From Chitinophaga flava (GTDB lineage Bacteria; Bacteroidota; Bacteroidia; Chitinophagales; Chitinophagaceae), in the NCBI RefSeq assembly GCF_003308995.1, contig NZ_QFFJ01000002.1, positions 2,604,001 through 2,668,000 on the forward strand: a stretch of DNA of 64,000 bases, in the 5' to 3' direction. The notes below the pieces were generated by a model. It saw only the letters and a list, made by a program, of their open reading frames with translations, was not told where the DNA came from and did not search any database. This document shows positions 36,101 through 45,799 of this stretch, in pieces. Each line of letters opens with the position of its first letter. The stretch's first letter is position 1. The translations under genes were made by a program, and so were the position numbers.

Positions 36101-39100
36101 GCGTTACCCCTGCTGCCTAATGGCAAGATCAACAAGAAAGCATTGCCAGCGCCGGAAGCGGACCAGCTGAGTAACGGCCGGGAATACGAAGCGCCGCGCA
36201 ATGAGCTGGAATCCAGGCTGGCGGATATATGGAGCGAACTGCTGGGACAGGAGCAGGTAAGTGTGAAAGATAATTTCTTTGAATTGGGCGGTCACAGCCT
36301 GAAAGCCACGCGCCTGTCGAGCCGTATCTACAAAGCATTTGAGGTGAAGGTTACTTTGAAGGAGCTATTCACGCACCCGGTGCTGGAAGACCTGGCCGGG
36401 CTGATCGCAGGGGCACAGAAGTCAGTGGTGATCAACATACCGGTTGTACCGGAACAATCTTCTTATGTGTTATCATCTGCTCAGCGCCGTTTGTGGGTGC
36501 TGAGCCAGTTTGAAGAAGGCAGCATTGCCTATAATATGCCGGGTGTATTTGAATTTGAGGGAACAGTGAACATTGATGCCTTGTCACAATCCTTTGATAC
36601 GCTGATAGCGCGCCATGAGAGCCTGCGCACCGTGTTCCGCGGAACTGAGGATGGAGAGGTAAGACAACATATTTTGTCAACACCAGCTTTTAAGATAGAT
36701 CAACAGGATCTGCGCAATGCAGACGAGACCAGGATTCAGGCGGCCGTGCAGGCAAGCGTTTCGCGTCCGTTCGATCTTTCAGCAGGTCCATTGCTGCGTG
36801 CAGAACTGTTTCGCATAAACGAAGATAAGTGGGTATTTGTGTATGTGATGCATCACATCATCAGCGATGGCTGGTCTATGGAAGTGCTGATCCGGGAGCT
36901 GCTGCAGCTGTATCATGCCTATGCAGAAGGGCAGGTCAATCCGTTATCACCCTTACGCATACACTATAAAGATTATGCGGTATGGCAGCAACAACAACTG
37001 CAAAGTGAATCGCACCGTGAACATAAAAACTACTGGCTGCAACAGCTGGGTGGCGAACTGCCTGTGCTGGAACTACCAGCCGACAAGCCTCGCCCAGCGG
37101 TAAAGACCTACAATGGGGCCAGTATCAGCCGTACCATTCCATCCGCTGTAGCGGCTGGGCTGAAAGCCTTGTGCCAGTCTACAGGCAGCACGCTTTTTAT
37201 GGGATTGCTGGGGGCTGTGAAGGCGCTGTTGTATCGTTACACCGGGCAGGAAGATATAATTGTTGGCAGCCCTGTGGCAGGCCGGGAGCACAGCGACCTG
37301 GAAGGCCAGATCGGTTTTTATGTGAACACCCTGGCATTAAGGACGCAGTTCAGTGGGACAGGTAGCTATAAAGAGCTGTTATCACAAATAAAACAAACCA
37401 CGCTGGACGCTTACCAGCATCAATCCTATCCGTTTGATGAGCTGGTAGATGAATTGCCATTACAACGTGATATGAGCCGTAGTGCATTGTTTGATGTGTT
37501 GGTGGTCATGGAGCATGGCTCCGGCGCATCACTGGTAGAACGTGGTTTCTCCGGCTCAGGCCTGCGTGTAAGGGTACTGGAAGGTAACCGGGAGTTGAGC
37601 AAGTTTGATCTTCAATTCAGCTTCATTGCAGAACAGGAACGTATAGTCGTTAAAGTTACCTATAATACAGACCTCTACGAAACGGCCACTATAGGGCAGC
37701 TGGCGCATCACCTGGAACGGTTGCTGGCTGCTATGCTGGCACATCCTGACACGCCGGTGGGAAAACTGGATTACCTGGGCAAACCCGGGCGGCAACAGTT
37801 ACTGGCCTTCAACAGCCCGGCAGCATCGTTGCCGGCGTCTACATTGGTGGCGGCCTTCAGGCACCAGGCCTCAGCAACACCGGATAATACCGCGTTGGTG
37901 TTTGAACAGGTCCGCCTGACTTACCAGGAGCTGAACGAAGCCTCAGAGCGGCTGGGAGCCTATCTGCGCGCCACATACGGCCTTCAGGCTGATGATCTGG
38001 TAGGTATACAGCTGGAGCGCAGCGAGTGGATGATCATTGCACTGCTGGGGATACTGAAGGCCGGCGCGGCATTTGTGCCGATAGATCCGGCGTATCCGCA
38101 GGAGCGCATCGATTATATCACAGCAGACAGCCGTTGCCGCGTAGTGATCAATCAGCAGGAGCTGAATAACTATTTACTTTCTTCCTATAGCAATACCCAT
38201 CAGCAATTGGAGGATGTCAACACCTCATCTGACCTGGCTTATATCATCTACACATCGGGTTCTACCGGCCGCCCCAAAGGCGTGATGATCTCCCATGGCT
38301 CGCTATATGGTTATATCACCACCATCGGTAAAGCCTATGGCATCACATCGGAAGAACGTGTATTGCAGTTGTCGAACTTTGCCTTCGACGCCTCCGTGGA
38401 GCAGATTATGGTGAGCCTGTTGCACGGCGCGAGCCTGCATGTGATCAACCGGGAGCTGACTACAGATACAACAGGATTATCAACCTATATTGCTGCTCAG
38501 GGCATTACTCATCTTCATACCGTGCCTACCTTATTGCAAGAGCTGAATTACAGCAGCTTCAGCACGCTGAAGAGAGTAGTGTCTGCGGGCGAACCTTGCC
38601 CGGCATCACTGCGGGAACGGGTGGGCGACAGTATTGCATTCTACAACAAATACGGTCCCACTGAAGCCACGATTTCCGCAACGCTATACCACTCAACAGA
38701 TATACGTCACCGTTACAATATCCTTCCTATTGGTCATCCACTTCCTAACAGCCGGGTATATATCCTGAATGAACAGAGCCAGTTGCAACCGCTGGGAGTA
38801 TCAGGTGAGATCTGCATAGGAGGCAGCAGTGTGGCCCGCGGCTATTTAAACCAGCCGGAGTTGACAGCAGAGAAGTTTATAGCAGACCCCTATTATCCTG
38901 GTGATGTATTGTACCGTACCGGCGACCTGGGTAAGTGGCTTCCTGATGGCAGTATTATGTTCCTTGGCCGTAAGGACGACCAGGTGAAGGTGAGGGGCCA
39001 TCGTATAGAACCAGGAGAGATCGCAGGTGTATTGGAAGGATATGAGGGCATCAGCGCAGCGGTGGTGACAGCGGTAAAAGACAGCAACGGAGAGCCAGCG

Positions 39101-42100
39101 CTGGCGGCTTATGTGGTGGGCACGCCGGAGCTAAACCTGTCGGATATACGTAAATGGCTGGGATCAAAACTACCGCATTATATGCAGCCGGCGCACCTGA
39201 TGCAGCTGGAAGCACTGCCCCTGTTGCCTAATGGTAAAGTGAACAGAAAAGCCCTGCCAACGCCGGAAGATATTGCATTGCCCGGCGGAGTAGCCTATGC
39301 TGCTCCACGTACCGAAACGGAGATACGGCTGGTGCAGATCTGGCAGGATATACTGGGAAGAGAGCATATTGGTATAAAACATAACTTTTTTGAGTTGGGC
39401 GGCCATAGTCTCAAAGCTACAAGGCTTGCCGGCCAATTGCATAAAACATTTAATGTCAGGCCCGGCCTGAAAGAACTGTTCTTCGCTTACACTATTGAAG
39501 CACAGGCAGCTCTGATAGAGCAGCTGCAGCATAGCGTTTATACATCGTTACCGGTGGCGGCGCAGAGCGATTCCTATCCGATGTCGTCTGCCCAGCGCCG
39601 TTTGTGGGTGCTGAGTCAGTTTGAAGAAGGCAGCACAGCATACAATATGCCGGGCGTGTTTGAATTTGCAGGTGCGCTGAATACTGAAGCGCTGTCGCGC
39701 TCTTTTGATACGCTGATAACGCGTCATGAGAGCCTGCGCACGATATTCCGGGAGGCTGCAGACGGAGAGGTAAGGCAACACATTTTAACAGCGGATGCAC
39801 TGAACTTCCGTTTGCATGAATACGATTTCCGTGATGCTGGGGAAACGATGCTGCAGGCGGCCGTACGGGCAAGCCTTTCGCGCCCGTTCGATCTTTCAGC
39901 AGGCCCGTTGCTGCGTGCAGAACTGTGTCGCATAAACGAAGATAAATGGGTGTTTGTGTATGTGATGCATCACATCATCAGCGATGGCTGGTCAATGGAA
40001 GTGCTGGTCCGGGAGCTGCTGCAGTTGTATCATGCTTATGTGAAAGGGCAGATCAACCCGTTATCACCCTTACGTATACACTATAAAGATTATGCGGTAT
40101 GGCAGCAACAACAGCTACAAAACGAATCTCTTGTTGAGCATAAAAGCTACTGGCTGCAGCAGCTGGGTGGTGAGCTGCCTGTGCTGGAACTGCCGGCAGA
40201 CAAGCCCCGTCCTGCGGTAAAGACCTACAACGGGGCCAGCATCAGCCGCACCATCTCACCGGCTGTAACGGCGGGCCTGAAAGCTCTGTGCCTGTCGGCC
40301 GACAGTACGCTCTTCATGGGGCTGCTGGCAGCTGTGAAGGCATTGTTGTATCGCTACACTGCTCAGGAAGATATAATCATCGGCAGCCCTGTGGCAGGCC
40401 GGGAGCACAGCGACCTGGAAGGTCAGATCGGTTTTTATGTAAATACCCTGGCGTTGAGAACACAGTTCAGTGGTGCAGGTAGTTACCTGGACCTGTTATC
40501 GCGGGTAAGACAAACCACGCTGGACGCTTATCAACATCAATCCTATCCGTTTGATGAGCTGGTGGAGGAATTGCCACTGCACCGTGATATGAGCCGCAAC
40601 GCCCTGTTCGACGTGATGGTGGTATTGCAGCATCAGTCCAGCGCCTCCCTGGTGGAGCAAGGCTTTGCCGGCCTGGAAGTGCGCGCGGGTGAAGGCACGC
40701 AGCAGGGTAGTAAGTTCGACTTGCAATTCAGCTTTGTGGAAGCTGGCGATCAGCTGCAATTACACATCGCTTATAATACAGACATTTATCAACCTGCAAC
40801 TATATCACGGCTGTCTGCTCACCTGGAACAGCTGCTGACAGCTATCATAGCTGCGCCATCGGCAGGTATTGGCGCTATCAACTACCTGAGCGGGGAGGAA
40901 AAAACGCTGCTGCAGGAAACGTTCAATGACACAGAAGCACCTTATGATATAGCCGTCACCGTTATAGACCTGTTTGAAAAGCAGGTGTCGCTTACACCTG
41001 ATCATATCGGTCTGTTGTATGAAGGCCGCTCGCTGAGCTACAGCCAGATCAACTCCACGGCCAATCGCCTGGCCCACTATCTGCGAGATGTGTATGGTAT
41101 AGGAGCAGATGACCTGGTGGGCATACAACTGGAACGTAATGAATGGCTGGTGATCGCGCTGCTGGGCGTGTTAAAATCAGGCGGGGCTTATGTTCCGATA
41201 GATCCGGCGTATCCGCAGGAACGTATCGAATATATTATTGCCGACAGCCGTTGCAAGGTAGTGCTGGATGACCGGGAGTTACAGAAGTTTTTATTGCAGG
41301 AAGAAAAATACGATACAGAGAATCCAGGTGTATCCATCAACAGCGCCGACCTGGCTTATATCATCTACACATCGGGTTCCACCGGTCGTCCGAAGGGAGT
41401 GATGATCACGCACAGTAATGTGTCTGCCTTCATCGCCTGGTGCCGGGAGGAATTTGGTGGATCAGCATACGAAGTAGTGCTGGCTGTAACTTCCATCTGC
41501 TTTGACTTGTCTGTATTTGAGATCTTCTTTACACTGACCAGCGGCAAACAACTCCGCATACTGGAAAGTGGCCTTGCTATATCCGGTTATCTGAACAGTA
41601 AGGAGTCTTTATTGGTAAATACTGTTCCGAGCGTAGTGGCGCATCTGTTAAGTGAAGGGGCAGACCTGAGCCGTGTGAACGTGCTGAACATGGCCGGAGA
41701 GCCGATTCCGGCAAATGTGATCCGTCAGCTGGATTGTGAGCGCATAGCGGTACGGAACCTGTACGGTCCTTCAGAAGATACCACATACAGCACTATTTAT
41801 CGCATTCATTCAGCCGATAATATATTGATCGGCCGTCCTATATCGAATACGAAGATTTATATATTGGGAGATAATGATCACCTGCAACCGGTAGGTGTAG
41901 TGGGAGAGATCTGTATCTCCGGTGCAGGCCTTGCCCGCGGGTATCTGAACCAGCCTGCACTGACCGCAGAGAAATTTGTATCACATCCTTTTATTCCCGG
42001 AGAGCGGCTGTACCGCACGGGCGATCTAGGCCGGTGGCAGCCGGACGGCAACATCGTATACCTGGGCCGTAAAGACGACCAGGTGAAAGTACGTGGTTAC

Positions 42101-45100
42101 CGGATAGAGCTGGGAGAGATAGAAACGGTGCTGCATCGTTACCCCGGTGTGGAAGCGGTGGTTGTAACAGCGAGGGCGCATGGAGACGGCGATAAGGTGC
42201 TGGTGGCCTATGTGGCCTGCAAAGAGCCGCTGGACAATGTTTCGCTGAGATCTTATCTGAAAAGCCAGCTTCCTGATTATATGGTGCCTGGTTATTTCGT
42301 ACAGCTGTCAGCGTTACCCCTGCTGCCTAATGGCAAGATCAACAAAAAAGCCTTGCCGGCGCCGGAAGGGGACCAGCTGAGCAGGGGTCGGGAATACGAA
42401 GCACCGCGCAATGAGCTGGAATCCAGGCTGGCGGATATATGGAGCGAACTGTTGGGACAGGAGCAGGTAAGTGTGAAAGATAATTTCTTTGAATTGGGCG
42501 GTCACAGCCTGAAAGCCACGCGCCTGTCGAGCCGTATCTACAAAGCATTTGAGGTGAAGGTTACTTTGAAGGAGCTATTCACGCACCCGGTGCTGGAAGA
42601 CCTGGCCGGGCTGATCGCAGGGGCACAGAAGTCAGTGGTGATCAACATACCGGTTGTACCGGAACAATCTTCTTATGTGTTATCATCTGCTCAGCGCCGT
42701 TTGTGGGTGCTGAGCCAGTTTGAAGAAGGCAGCATTGCCTATAATATGCCGGGTGTATTTGAATTTGAGGGAACAGTGAACATTGATGCCTTGTCACAAT
42801 CCTTTGATACACTGATAGCGCGTCATGAGAGCCTGCGCACCGTGTTCCGCGGAACTGAGGATGGCGAGGTAAGACAACATATTTTATCAACACCAGCCTT
42901 TAAGATAGATCAACAGGATCTGCGCAATGCAGACGAGACCATGATTCAGGCGACCGTTCAGGCAAGCATTTCGCGTCCGTTCGATCTTTCAGCAGGTCCA
43001 TTGCTGCGTGCAGAACTGTTTCGCATAAACGAAGATAAGTGGGTGTTTGTGTATGTGATGCATCACATCATCAGCGATGGCTGGTCTATGGAAGTGCTGA
43101 TCCGGGAGCTGCTGCAGCTGTATCATGCCTATGCAGAAGGGCAGGTCAATCCGTTATCACCCTTACGCATACACTATAAAGATTATGCGGTATGGCAGCA
43201 ACAACAACTGCAAAGTGAATCGCACCGTGAACATAAAAACTACTGGCTGCAACAGCTGGGTGGCGAACTGCCTGTGCTGGAACTACCAGCCGACAAGCCT
43301 CGCCCTGCGGTGAAGACCTATAACGGGGCCAGTATCAGCCTTACCATTCCATCCGCTGTAGCGGCTAGCCTGAAAGCCTTGTGCCAGTCTACCGGCAGCA
43401 CGCTTTTTATGGGACTGCTGGGGGCTGTGAAGGCGCTGTTGTATCGTTACACCGGGCAGGAAGATATGATTGTTGGCAGCCCTGTGGCAGGCCGGGAGCA
43501 CAGCGACCTGGAAGGCCAGATCGGTTTTTATGTGAACACCCTGGCATTAAGGACGCAGTTCAGTGGGGCAGGTAGCTATAAAGAGCTATTATCGCAAATA
43601 AAACAAACCATGCTGGATGCTTACCAGCACCAATCCTATCCGTTTGATGAGCTGGTAGATGAATTGTCATTACAACGTGATATGAGCCGTAGCGCATTGT
43701 TTGATGTGCTGGTGGTTATGGAGCATGGCTCCGGTGCTTCCCTGGTAGAGCACGGCTTCTCCGGATCAGACCTGCGTGTAAGGGTACTGGAAGGTAACCG
43801 GGAGTTGAGCAAGTTTGATCTTCAATTCAGCTTCATTGCAGAGCAGGAACGTATAGCCGTTAAAGTTACATACAATACAGACCTCTACGAAACAGGCACT
43901 ATAGTGCAGCTGGCGCATCACCTGGAACAGCTGCTGGCAGCTATGCTGGCACATCCTGACACGCCGGTGGGAAAACTGGATTACCTGGGCCAGCCCGGGC
44001 GGCAACAGCTACTGGCCTTCAACAGCCCGACAGCATCGTTGCCGGCGTCTACACTGGTGGCGGCCTTCAGGCACCAGGCCTCAGCAACACCGGATAATAC
44101 CGCGTTGGTGTTTGAACAGGTCCGCCTGACTTACCAGGAGCTGAACGAAGCCTCAGAGCGGCTGGGAGCCTATCTGCGCGCCACATACGGCCTTCAGGCT
44201 GATGATCTGGTAGGTATACAGCTGGAGCGCAGCGAGTGGATGATCATTGCACTGCTGGGGATACTGAAGGCCGGCGCGGCATTTGTGCCGATAGATCCGG
44301 CGTATCCGCAGGAGCGTATCGATTATATCACAGCAGACAGCCGTTGCCGCGTAGTGATCAATCAGCAGGAGCTGAACAACTATTTACTTTCTTCCTATAG
44401 CAATACCCATCAGCAGTTGGAGGATGTCAACACCCCATCAGACCTGGCTTATATCATCTACACATCGGGTTCCACCGGCCGTCCCAAAGGCGTGATGATC
44501 TCCCATGGCTCGCTGTATGGTTATATCACCACCATCGGTAAAGCCTATGGCATCACATCGGAAGAACGTGTATTGCAGTTGTCGAACTTCGCGTTCGACG
44601 CCTCCGTGGAGCAGATTATGGTGAGCCTGTTGCATGGCGCGAGCCTGCATGTGATCAACCGGGAGCTGACTACAGATACAACAGGATTATCAACCTATAT
44701 TGCTGCTCAGGGCATTACTCATCTTCATACCGTGCCTACCTTATTGCAAGAGCTGAATTACAGCAGCTTCAGCACGCTGAAGAGAGTAGTGTCTGCGGGC
44801 GAACCTTGCCCGGCATCACTGCGGGAACGGGTGGGCGACAGTATTGCATTCTACAACAAATACGGTCCCACTGAAGCCACGATTTCCGCAACGCTATACC
44901 ACTCAACAGATATACGTCACCGTTACAATATCCTTCCTATTGGTCATCCACTTCCTAACAGCCGGGTATATATCCTGAATGAACAGGCCCAGTTGCAACC
45001 GCTGGGAGTAGCAGGTGAGATCTGCATAGGAGGCAGCAGTGTGGCCCGCGGCTATTTAAACCAGCCGGAGCTGACAGCAGAGAAATTTATAGCAGACCCC

Positions 45101-45781
45101 TATTATCCTGGAGATGTATTGTACCGTACCGGCGACCTGGGTAAGTGGCTTCCTGATGGCAGTATTATGTTCCTTGGTCGTAAGGACGACCAGGTGAAGG
45201 TGAGGGGCCATCGTATAGAACCAGGAGAGATTGCAGGTGTATTGGAAGGATATGAGGGCATCAGCGCAGCAGTGGTGACGGCGGTAAAAGACCGCAACGG
45301 AGAGCCAGCGCTGGCAGCTTATGTGGTGGGCACGCCGGAACTAAACCTGTTGGATATACGTAAATGGCTGGGATCAAAACTACCGCATTACATGCAGCCG
45401 GCGCACCTGATGCAGCTGGAAGCACTACCCCTGTTACCTAATGGTAAAGTGAATAGAAAAACCCTGCCAACACCGGAAATATCAGGAACTGTATATGTTG
45501 CTCCTGGCAACCCGGTGGAAGCACGCCTGGTGCAGATCTGGCAAGATCTGCTTGGCAAAGAACAGATAGGAATCAAACACAACTTTTTTGAGCTGGGTGG
45601 ACAGAGCCTGAAGGCTACACGATTATTAAGTCTTTTACAGAAAGAGTTCGGAATCAAGCTGAGTATAAAAGACATTTTCCTGAACCCCACCATCGAAACG
45701 CTGGGAGAGATGATACGGGTGAACATGTGGCTGGAACAATCAAAAAATAATAGAGGGAACAGGATTCTCGCCGAAATATGA
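33116..45781 (+). CDS. Four-module NRPS (C-A-PCP)x4 with TubC-like docking domain
   Basis: 4221 aa. Residues 1-55 resemble a TubC N-terminal docking domain. Modules run C1-A1-T1 (T Ser1061), C2-A2-T2 (Ser2098), C3-A3-T3 (Ser3131) and C4-A4-T4 (Ser4164). All C domains keep HHxxxDG (HHIISDGWS); C1 differs from the rest and should accept the fatty acid. All A domains keep YIIYTSGSTGRPKG and GRKDDQVKVRG. Pocket residues read by eye are D-L-F-N-N-A-L-T-Y-K for A1 and A3, a code known for Ala, and D-A-E-H-V-A-K-I-S-K for A2 and A4, which I cannot assign. No epimerase or thioesterase is present. A1-to-A2 and A3-to-A4 are near-identical at DNA level. The next gene starts 18 nt downstream. Confidence 0.95.
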   Translation: MNTLEIIAALKAHKVIPQLTGGQLKLVGETVALPEVLLNEVKGAKEELMRLLRSTMDQAAYATIRPVDGQQDYAATDAQKSQWVLDQLDGVDGAYNIVTALYLKGTVSADAMNKAFHSCINRHESLRTVFREVDGELRQVITDSIFFDITVADFSELADSRDRLRQEVRDLTYRRFDLTVGPLLAVKLIRLSAQEHALIIVIHHIISDGWSVRVLLQEVLHCYESWRRQEVPVLAPLKVQYKDYAAWLSEKLEGNTSIQAKDFWQKKFETEPEPLSLSNFARPDTRTFDGAIARFFAGSEFYGNILQYCKQHTTTPFIFFQTTLAVLLHKLSGLHSIVVGTPVAGRTHQDLQQQIGLFVNALPLATQVNVEDRFEDMLKAVAANTLKAFEYQDYPFARIIEDLPFRWESGRNPLFDVMLVLQDTALGDGRINFGGQNDFELDRIDRYLYGETAVIHEAAPSKFDLTFNLGNDPDNKFYVEIEYSTRLFTKDNIVLFYNAYRHIISQVLAHPGKKVKEIEIADEQEKHRLLETFNATEAPYDISVTVIDLFEEQVSLTPDHIGLLYEGRSLSYSQINATANRLAHYLRDVYSIGADDLVGIQLERNEWLVIALLGVLKSGGAYVPIDPAYPQERIEYIIADSRCKVVLDDRELQKFLLQEEKYDTKNPGVSINSADLAYIIYTSGSTGRPKGVMITHSNVSAFIAWCREEFGGSAYEVVLGVTSICFDLSVFEIFFTLTSGKQLRILESGLAISGYLNSKEPLLVNTVPSVVAHLLSEGADLSRVNVLNMAGEPIPANVIRQLDCERIAVRNLYGPSEDTTYSTIYRIHSADNILIGRPISNTKIYILGDNDHLQPVGVVGEICISGAGLARGYLNQPALTAEKFVSHPFIPGERLYRTGDLGRWQSDGNIVYLGRKDDQVKVRGYRIELGEIETVLHRYPGVEAVVVTARAQGDGDKVLVAYVACKEPLDNISLRSYLKSQLPDYMVPGYFVRLSALPLLPNGKINKKALPAPEADQLSNGREYEAPRNELESRLADIWSELLGQEQVSVKDNFFELGGHSLKATRLSSRIYKAFEVKVTLKELFTHPVLEDLAGLIAGAQKSVVINIPVVPEQSSYVLSSAQRRLWVLSQFEEGSIAYNMPGVFEFEGTVNIDALSQSFDTLIARHESLRTVFRGTEDGEVRQHILSTPAFKIDQQDLRNADETRIQAAVQASVSRPFDLSAGPLLRAELFRINEDKWVFVYVMHHIISDGWSMEVLIRELLQLYHAYAEGQVNPLSPLRIHYKDYAVWQQQQLQSESHREHKNYWLQQLGGELPVLELPADKPRPAVKTYNGASISRTIPSAVAAGLKALCQSTGSTLFMGLLGAVKALLYRYTGQEDIIVGSPVAGREHSDLEGQIGFYVNTLALRTQFSGTGSYKELLSQIKQTTLDAYQHQSYPFDELVDELPLQRDMSRSALFDVLVVMEHGSGASLVERGFSGSGLRVRVLEGNRELSKFDLQFSFIAEQERIVVKVTYNTDLYETATIGQLAHHLERLLAAMLAHPDTPVGKLDYLGKPGRQQLLAFNSPAASLPASTLVAAFRHQASATPDNTALVFEQVRLTYQELNEASERLGAYLRATYGLQADDLVGIQLERSEWMIIALLGILKAGAAFVPIDPAYPQERIDYITADSRCRVVINQQELNNYLLSSYSNTHQQLEDVNTSSDLAYIIYTSGSTGRPKGVMISHGSLYGYITTIGKAYGITSEERVLQLSNFAFDASVEQIMVSLLHGASLHVINRELTTDTTGLSTYIAAQGITHLHTVPTLLQELNYSSFSTLKRVVSAGEPCPASLRERVGDSIAFYNKYGPTEATISATLYHSTDIRHRYNILPIGHPLPNSRVYILNEQSQLQPLGVSGEICIGGSSVARGYLNQPELTAEKFIADPYYPGDVLYRTGDLGKWLPDGSIMFLGRKDDQVKVRGHRIEPGEIAGVLEGYEGISAAVVTAVKDSNGEPALAAYVVGTPELNLSDIRKWLGSKLPHYMQPAHLMQLEALPLLPNGKVNRKALPTPEDIALPGGVAYAAPRTETEIRLVQIWQDILGREHIGIKHNFFELGGHSLKATRLAGQLHKTFNVRPGLKELFFAYTIEAQAALIEQLQHSVYTSLPVAAQSDSYPMSSAQRRLWVLSQFEEGSTAYNMPGVFEFAGALNTEALSRSFDTLITRHESLRTIFREAADGEVRQHILTADALNFRLHEYDFRDAGETMLQAAVRASLSRPFDLSAGPLLRAELCRINEDKWVFVYVMHHIISDGWSMEVLVRELLQLYHAYVKGQINPLSPLRIHYKDYAVWQQQQLQNESLVEHKSYWLQQLGGELPVLELPADKPRPAVKTYNGASISRTISPAVTAGLKALCLSADSTLFMGLLAAVKALLYRYTAQEDIIIGSPVAGREHSDLEGQIGFYVNTLALRTQFSGAGSYLDLLSRVRQTTLDAYQHQSYPFDELVEELPLHRDMSRNALFDVMVVLQHQSSASLVEQGFAGLEVRAGEGTQQGSKFDLQFSFVEAGDQLQLHIAYNTDIYQPATISRLSAHLEQLLTAIIAAPSAGIGAINYLSGEEKTLLQETFNDTEAPYDIAVTVIDLFEKQVSLTPDHIGLLYEGRSLSYSQINSTANRLAHYLRDVYGIGADDLVGIQLERNEWLVIALLGVLKSGGAYVPIDPAYPQERIEYIIADSRCKVVLDDRELQKFLLQEEKYDTENPGVSINSADLAYIIYTSGSTGRPKGVMITHSNVSAFIAWCREEFGGSAYEVVLAVTSICFDLSVFEIFFTLTSGKQLRILESGLAISGYLNSKESLLVNTVPSVVAHLLSEGADLSRVNVLNMAGEPIPANVIRQLDCERIAVRNLYGPSEDTTYSTIYRIHSADNILIGRPISNTKIYILGDNDHLQPVGVVGEICISGAGLARGYLNQPALTAEKFVSHPFIPGERLYRTGDLGRWQPDGNIVYLGRKDDQVKVRGYRIELGEIETVLHRYPGVEAVVVTARAHGDGDKVLVAYVACKEPLDNVSLRSYLKSQLPDYMVPGYFVQLSALPLLPNGKINKKALPAPEGDQLSRGREYEAPRNELESRLADIWSELLGQEQVSVKDNFFELGGHSLKATRLSSRIYKAFEVKVTLKELFTHPVLEDLAGLIAGAQKSVVINIPVVPEQSSYVLSSAQRRLWVLSQFEEGSIAYNMPGVFEFEGTVNIDALSQSFDTLIARHESLRTVFRGTEDGEVRQHILSTPAFKIDQQDLRNADETMIQATVQASISRPFDLSAGPLLRAELFRINEDKWVFVYVMHHIISDGWSMEVLIRELLQLYHAYAEGQVNPLSPLRIHYKDYAVWQQQQLQSESHREHKNYWLQQLGGELPVLELPADKPRPAVKTYNGASISLTIPSAVAASLKALCQSTGSTLFMGLLGAVKALLYRYTGQEDMIVGSPVAGREHSDLEGQIGFYVNTLALRTQFSGAGSYKELLSQIKQTMLDAYQHQSYPFDELVDELSLQRDMSRSALFDVLVVMEHGSGASLVEHGFSGSDLRVRVLEGNRELSKFDLQFSFIAEQERIAVKVTYNTDLYETGTIVQLAHHLEQLLAAMLAHPDTPVGKLDYLGQPGRQQLLAFNSPTASLPASTLVAAFRHQASATPDNTALVFEQVRLTYQELNEASERLGAYLRATYGLQADDLVGIQLERSEWMIIALLGILKAGAAFVPIDPAYPQERIDYITADSRCRVVINQQELNNYLLSSYSNTHQQLEDVNTPSDLAYIIYTSGSTGRPKGVMISHGSLYGYITTIGKAYGITSEERVLQLSNFAFDASVEQIMVSLLHGASLHVINRELTTDTTGLSTYIAAQGITHLHTVPTLLQELNYSSFSTLKRVVSAGEPCPASLRERVGDSIAFYNKYGPTEATISATLYHSTDIRHRYNILPIGHPLPNSRVYILNEQAQLQPLGVAGEICIGGSSVARGYLNQPELTAEKFIADPYYPGDVLYRTGDLGKWLPDGSIMFLGRKDDQVKVRGHRIEPGEIAGVLEGYEGISAAVVTAVKDRNGEPALAAYVVGTPELNLLDIRKWLGSKLPHYMQPAHLMQLEALPLLPNGKVNRKTLPTPEISGTVYVAPGNPVEARLVQIWQDLLGKEQIGIKHNFFELGGQSLKATRLLSLLQKEFGIKLSIKDIFLNPTIETLGEMIRVNMWLEQSKNNRGNRILAEI
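34701..39268 (+). repeat. Large direct repeat, copy 1 (A1-T1-C2-A2)
   Basis: Nearly identical to 40911-45478 at a constant offset of 6210 bp (exactly 2070 codons). Identity starts at the C/A linker before A1 and ends at the end of A2, just before the second PCP. Confidence 0.85.
39565..42712 (+). repeat. Large direct repeat, second family (C3-A3-T3 to start of C4)
   Basis: Nearly identical to 46006-49153 in the next gene at a constant offset of 6441 bp. It overlaps copy 2 of the first repeat, so the segment A-T around the Ala module is present three times in the cluster. Confidence 0.85.
40911..45478 (+). repeat. Large direct repeat, copy 2 (A3-T3-C4-A4)
   Basis: Second copy of 34701-39268. 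Scattered silent changes and a few substitutions are visible (for example SKEP to SKES, RTIPS to LTIPS), so the copies are similar but not identical and were probably kept alike by recombination. Confidence 0.85.
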
Positions 45782-45799
45782 AATGCCAAACTGACAAAG

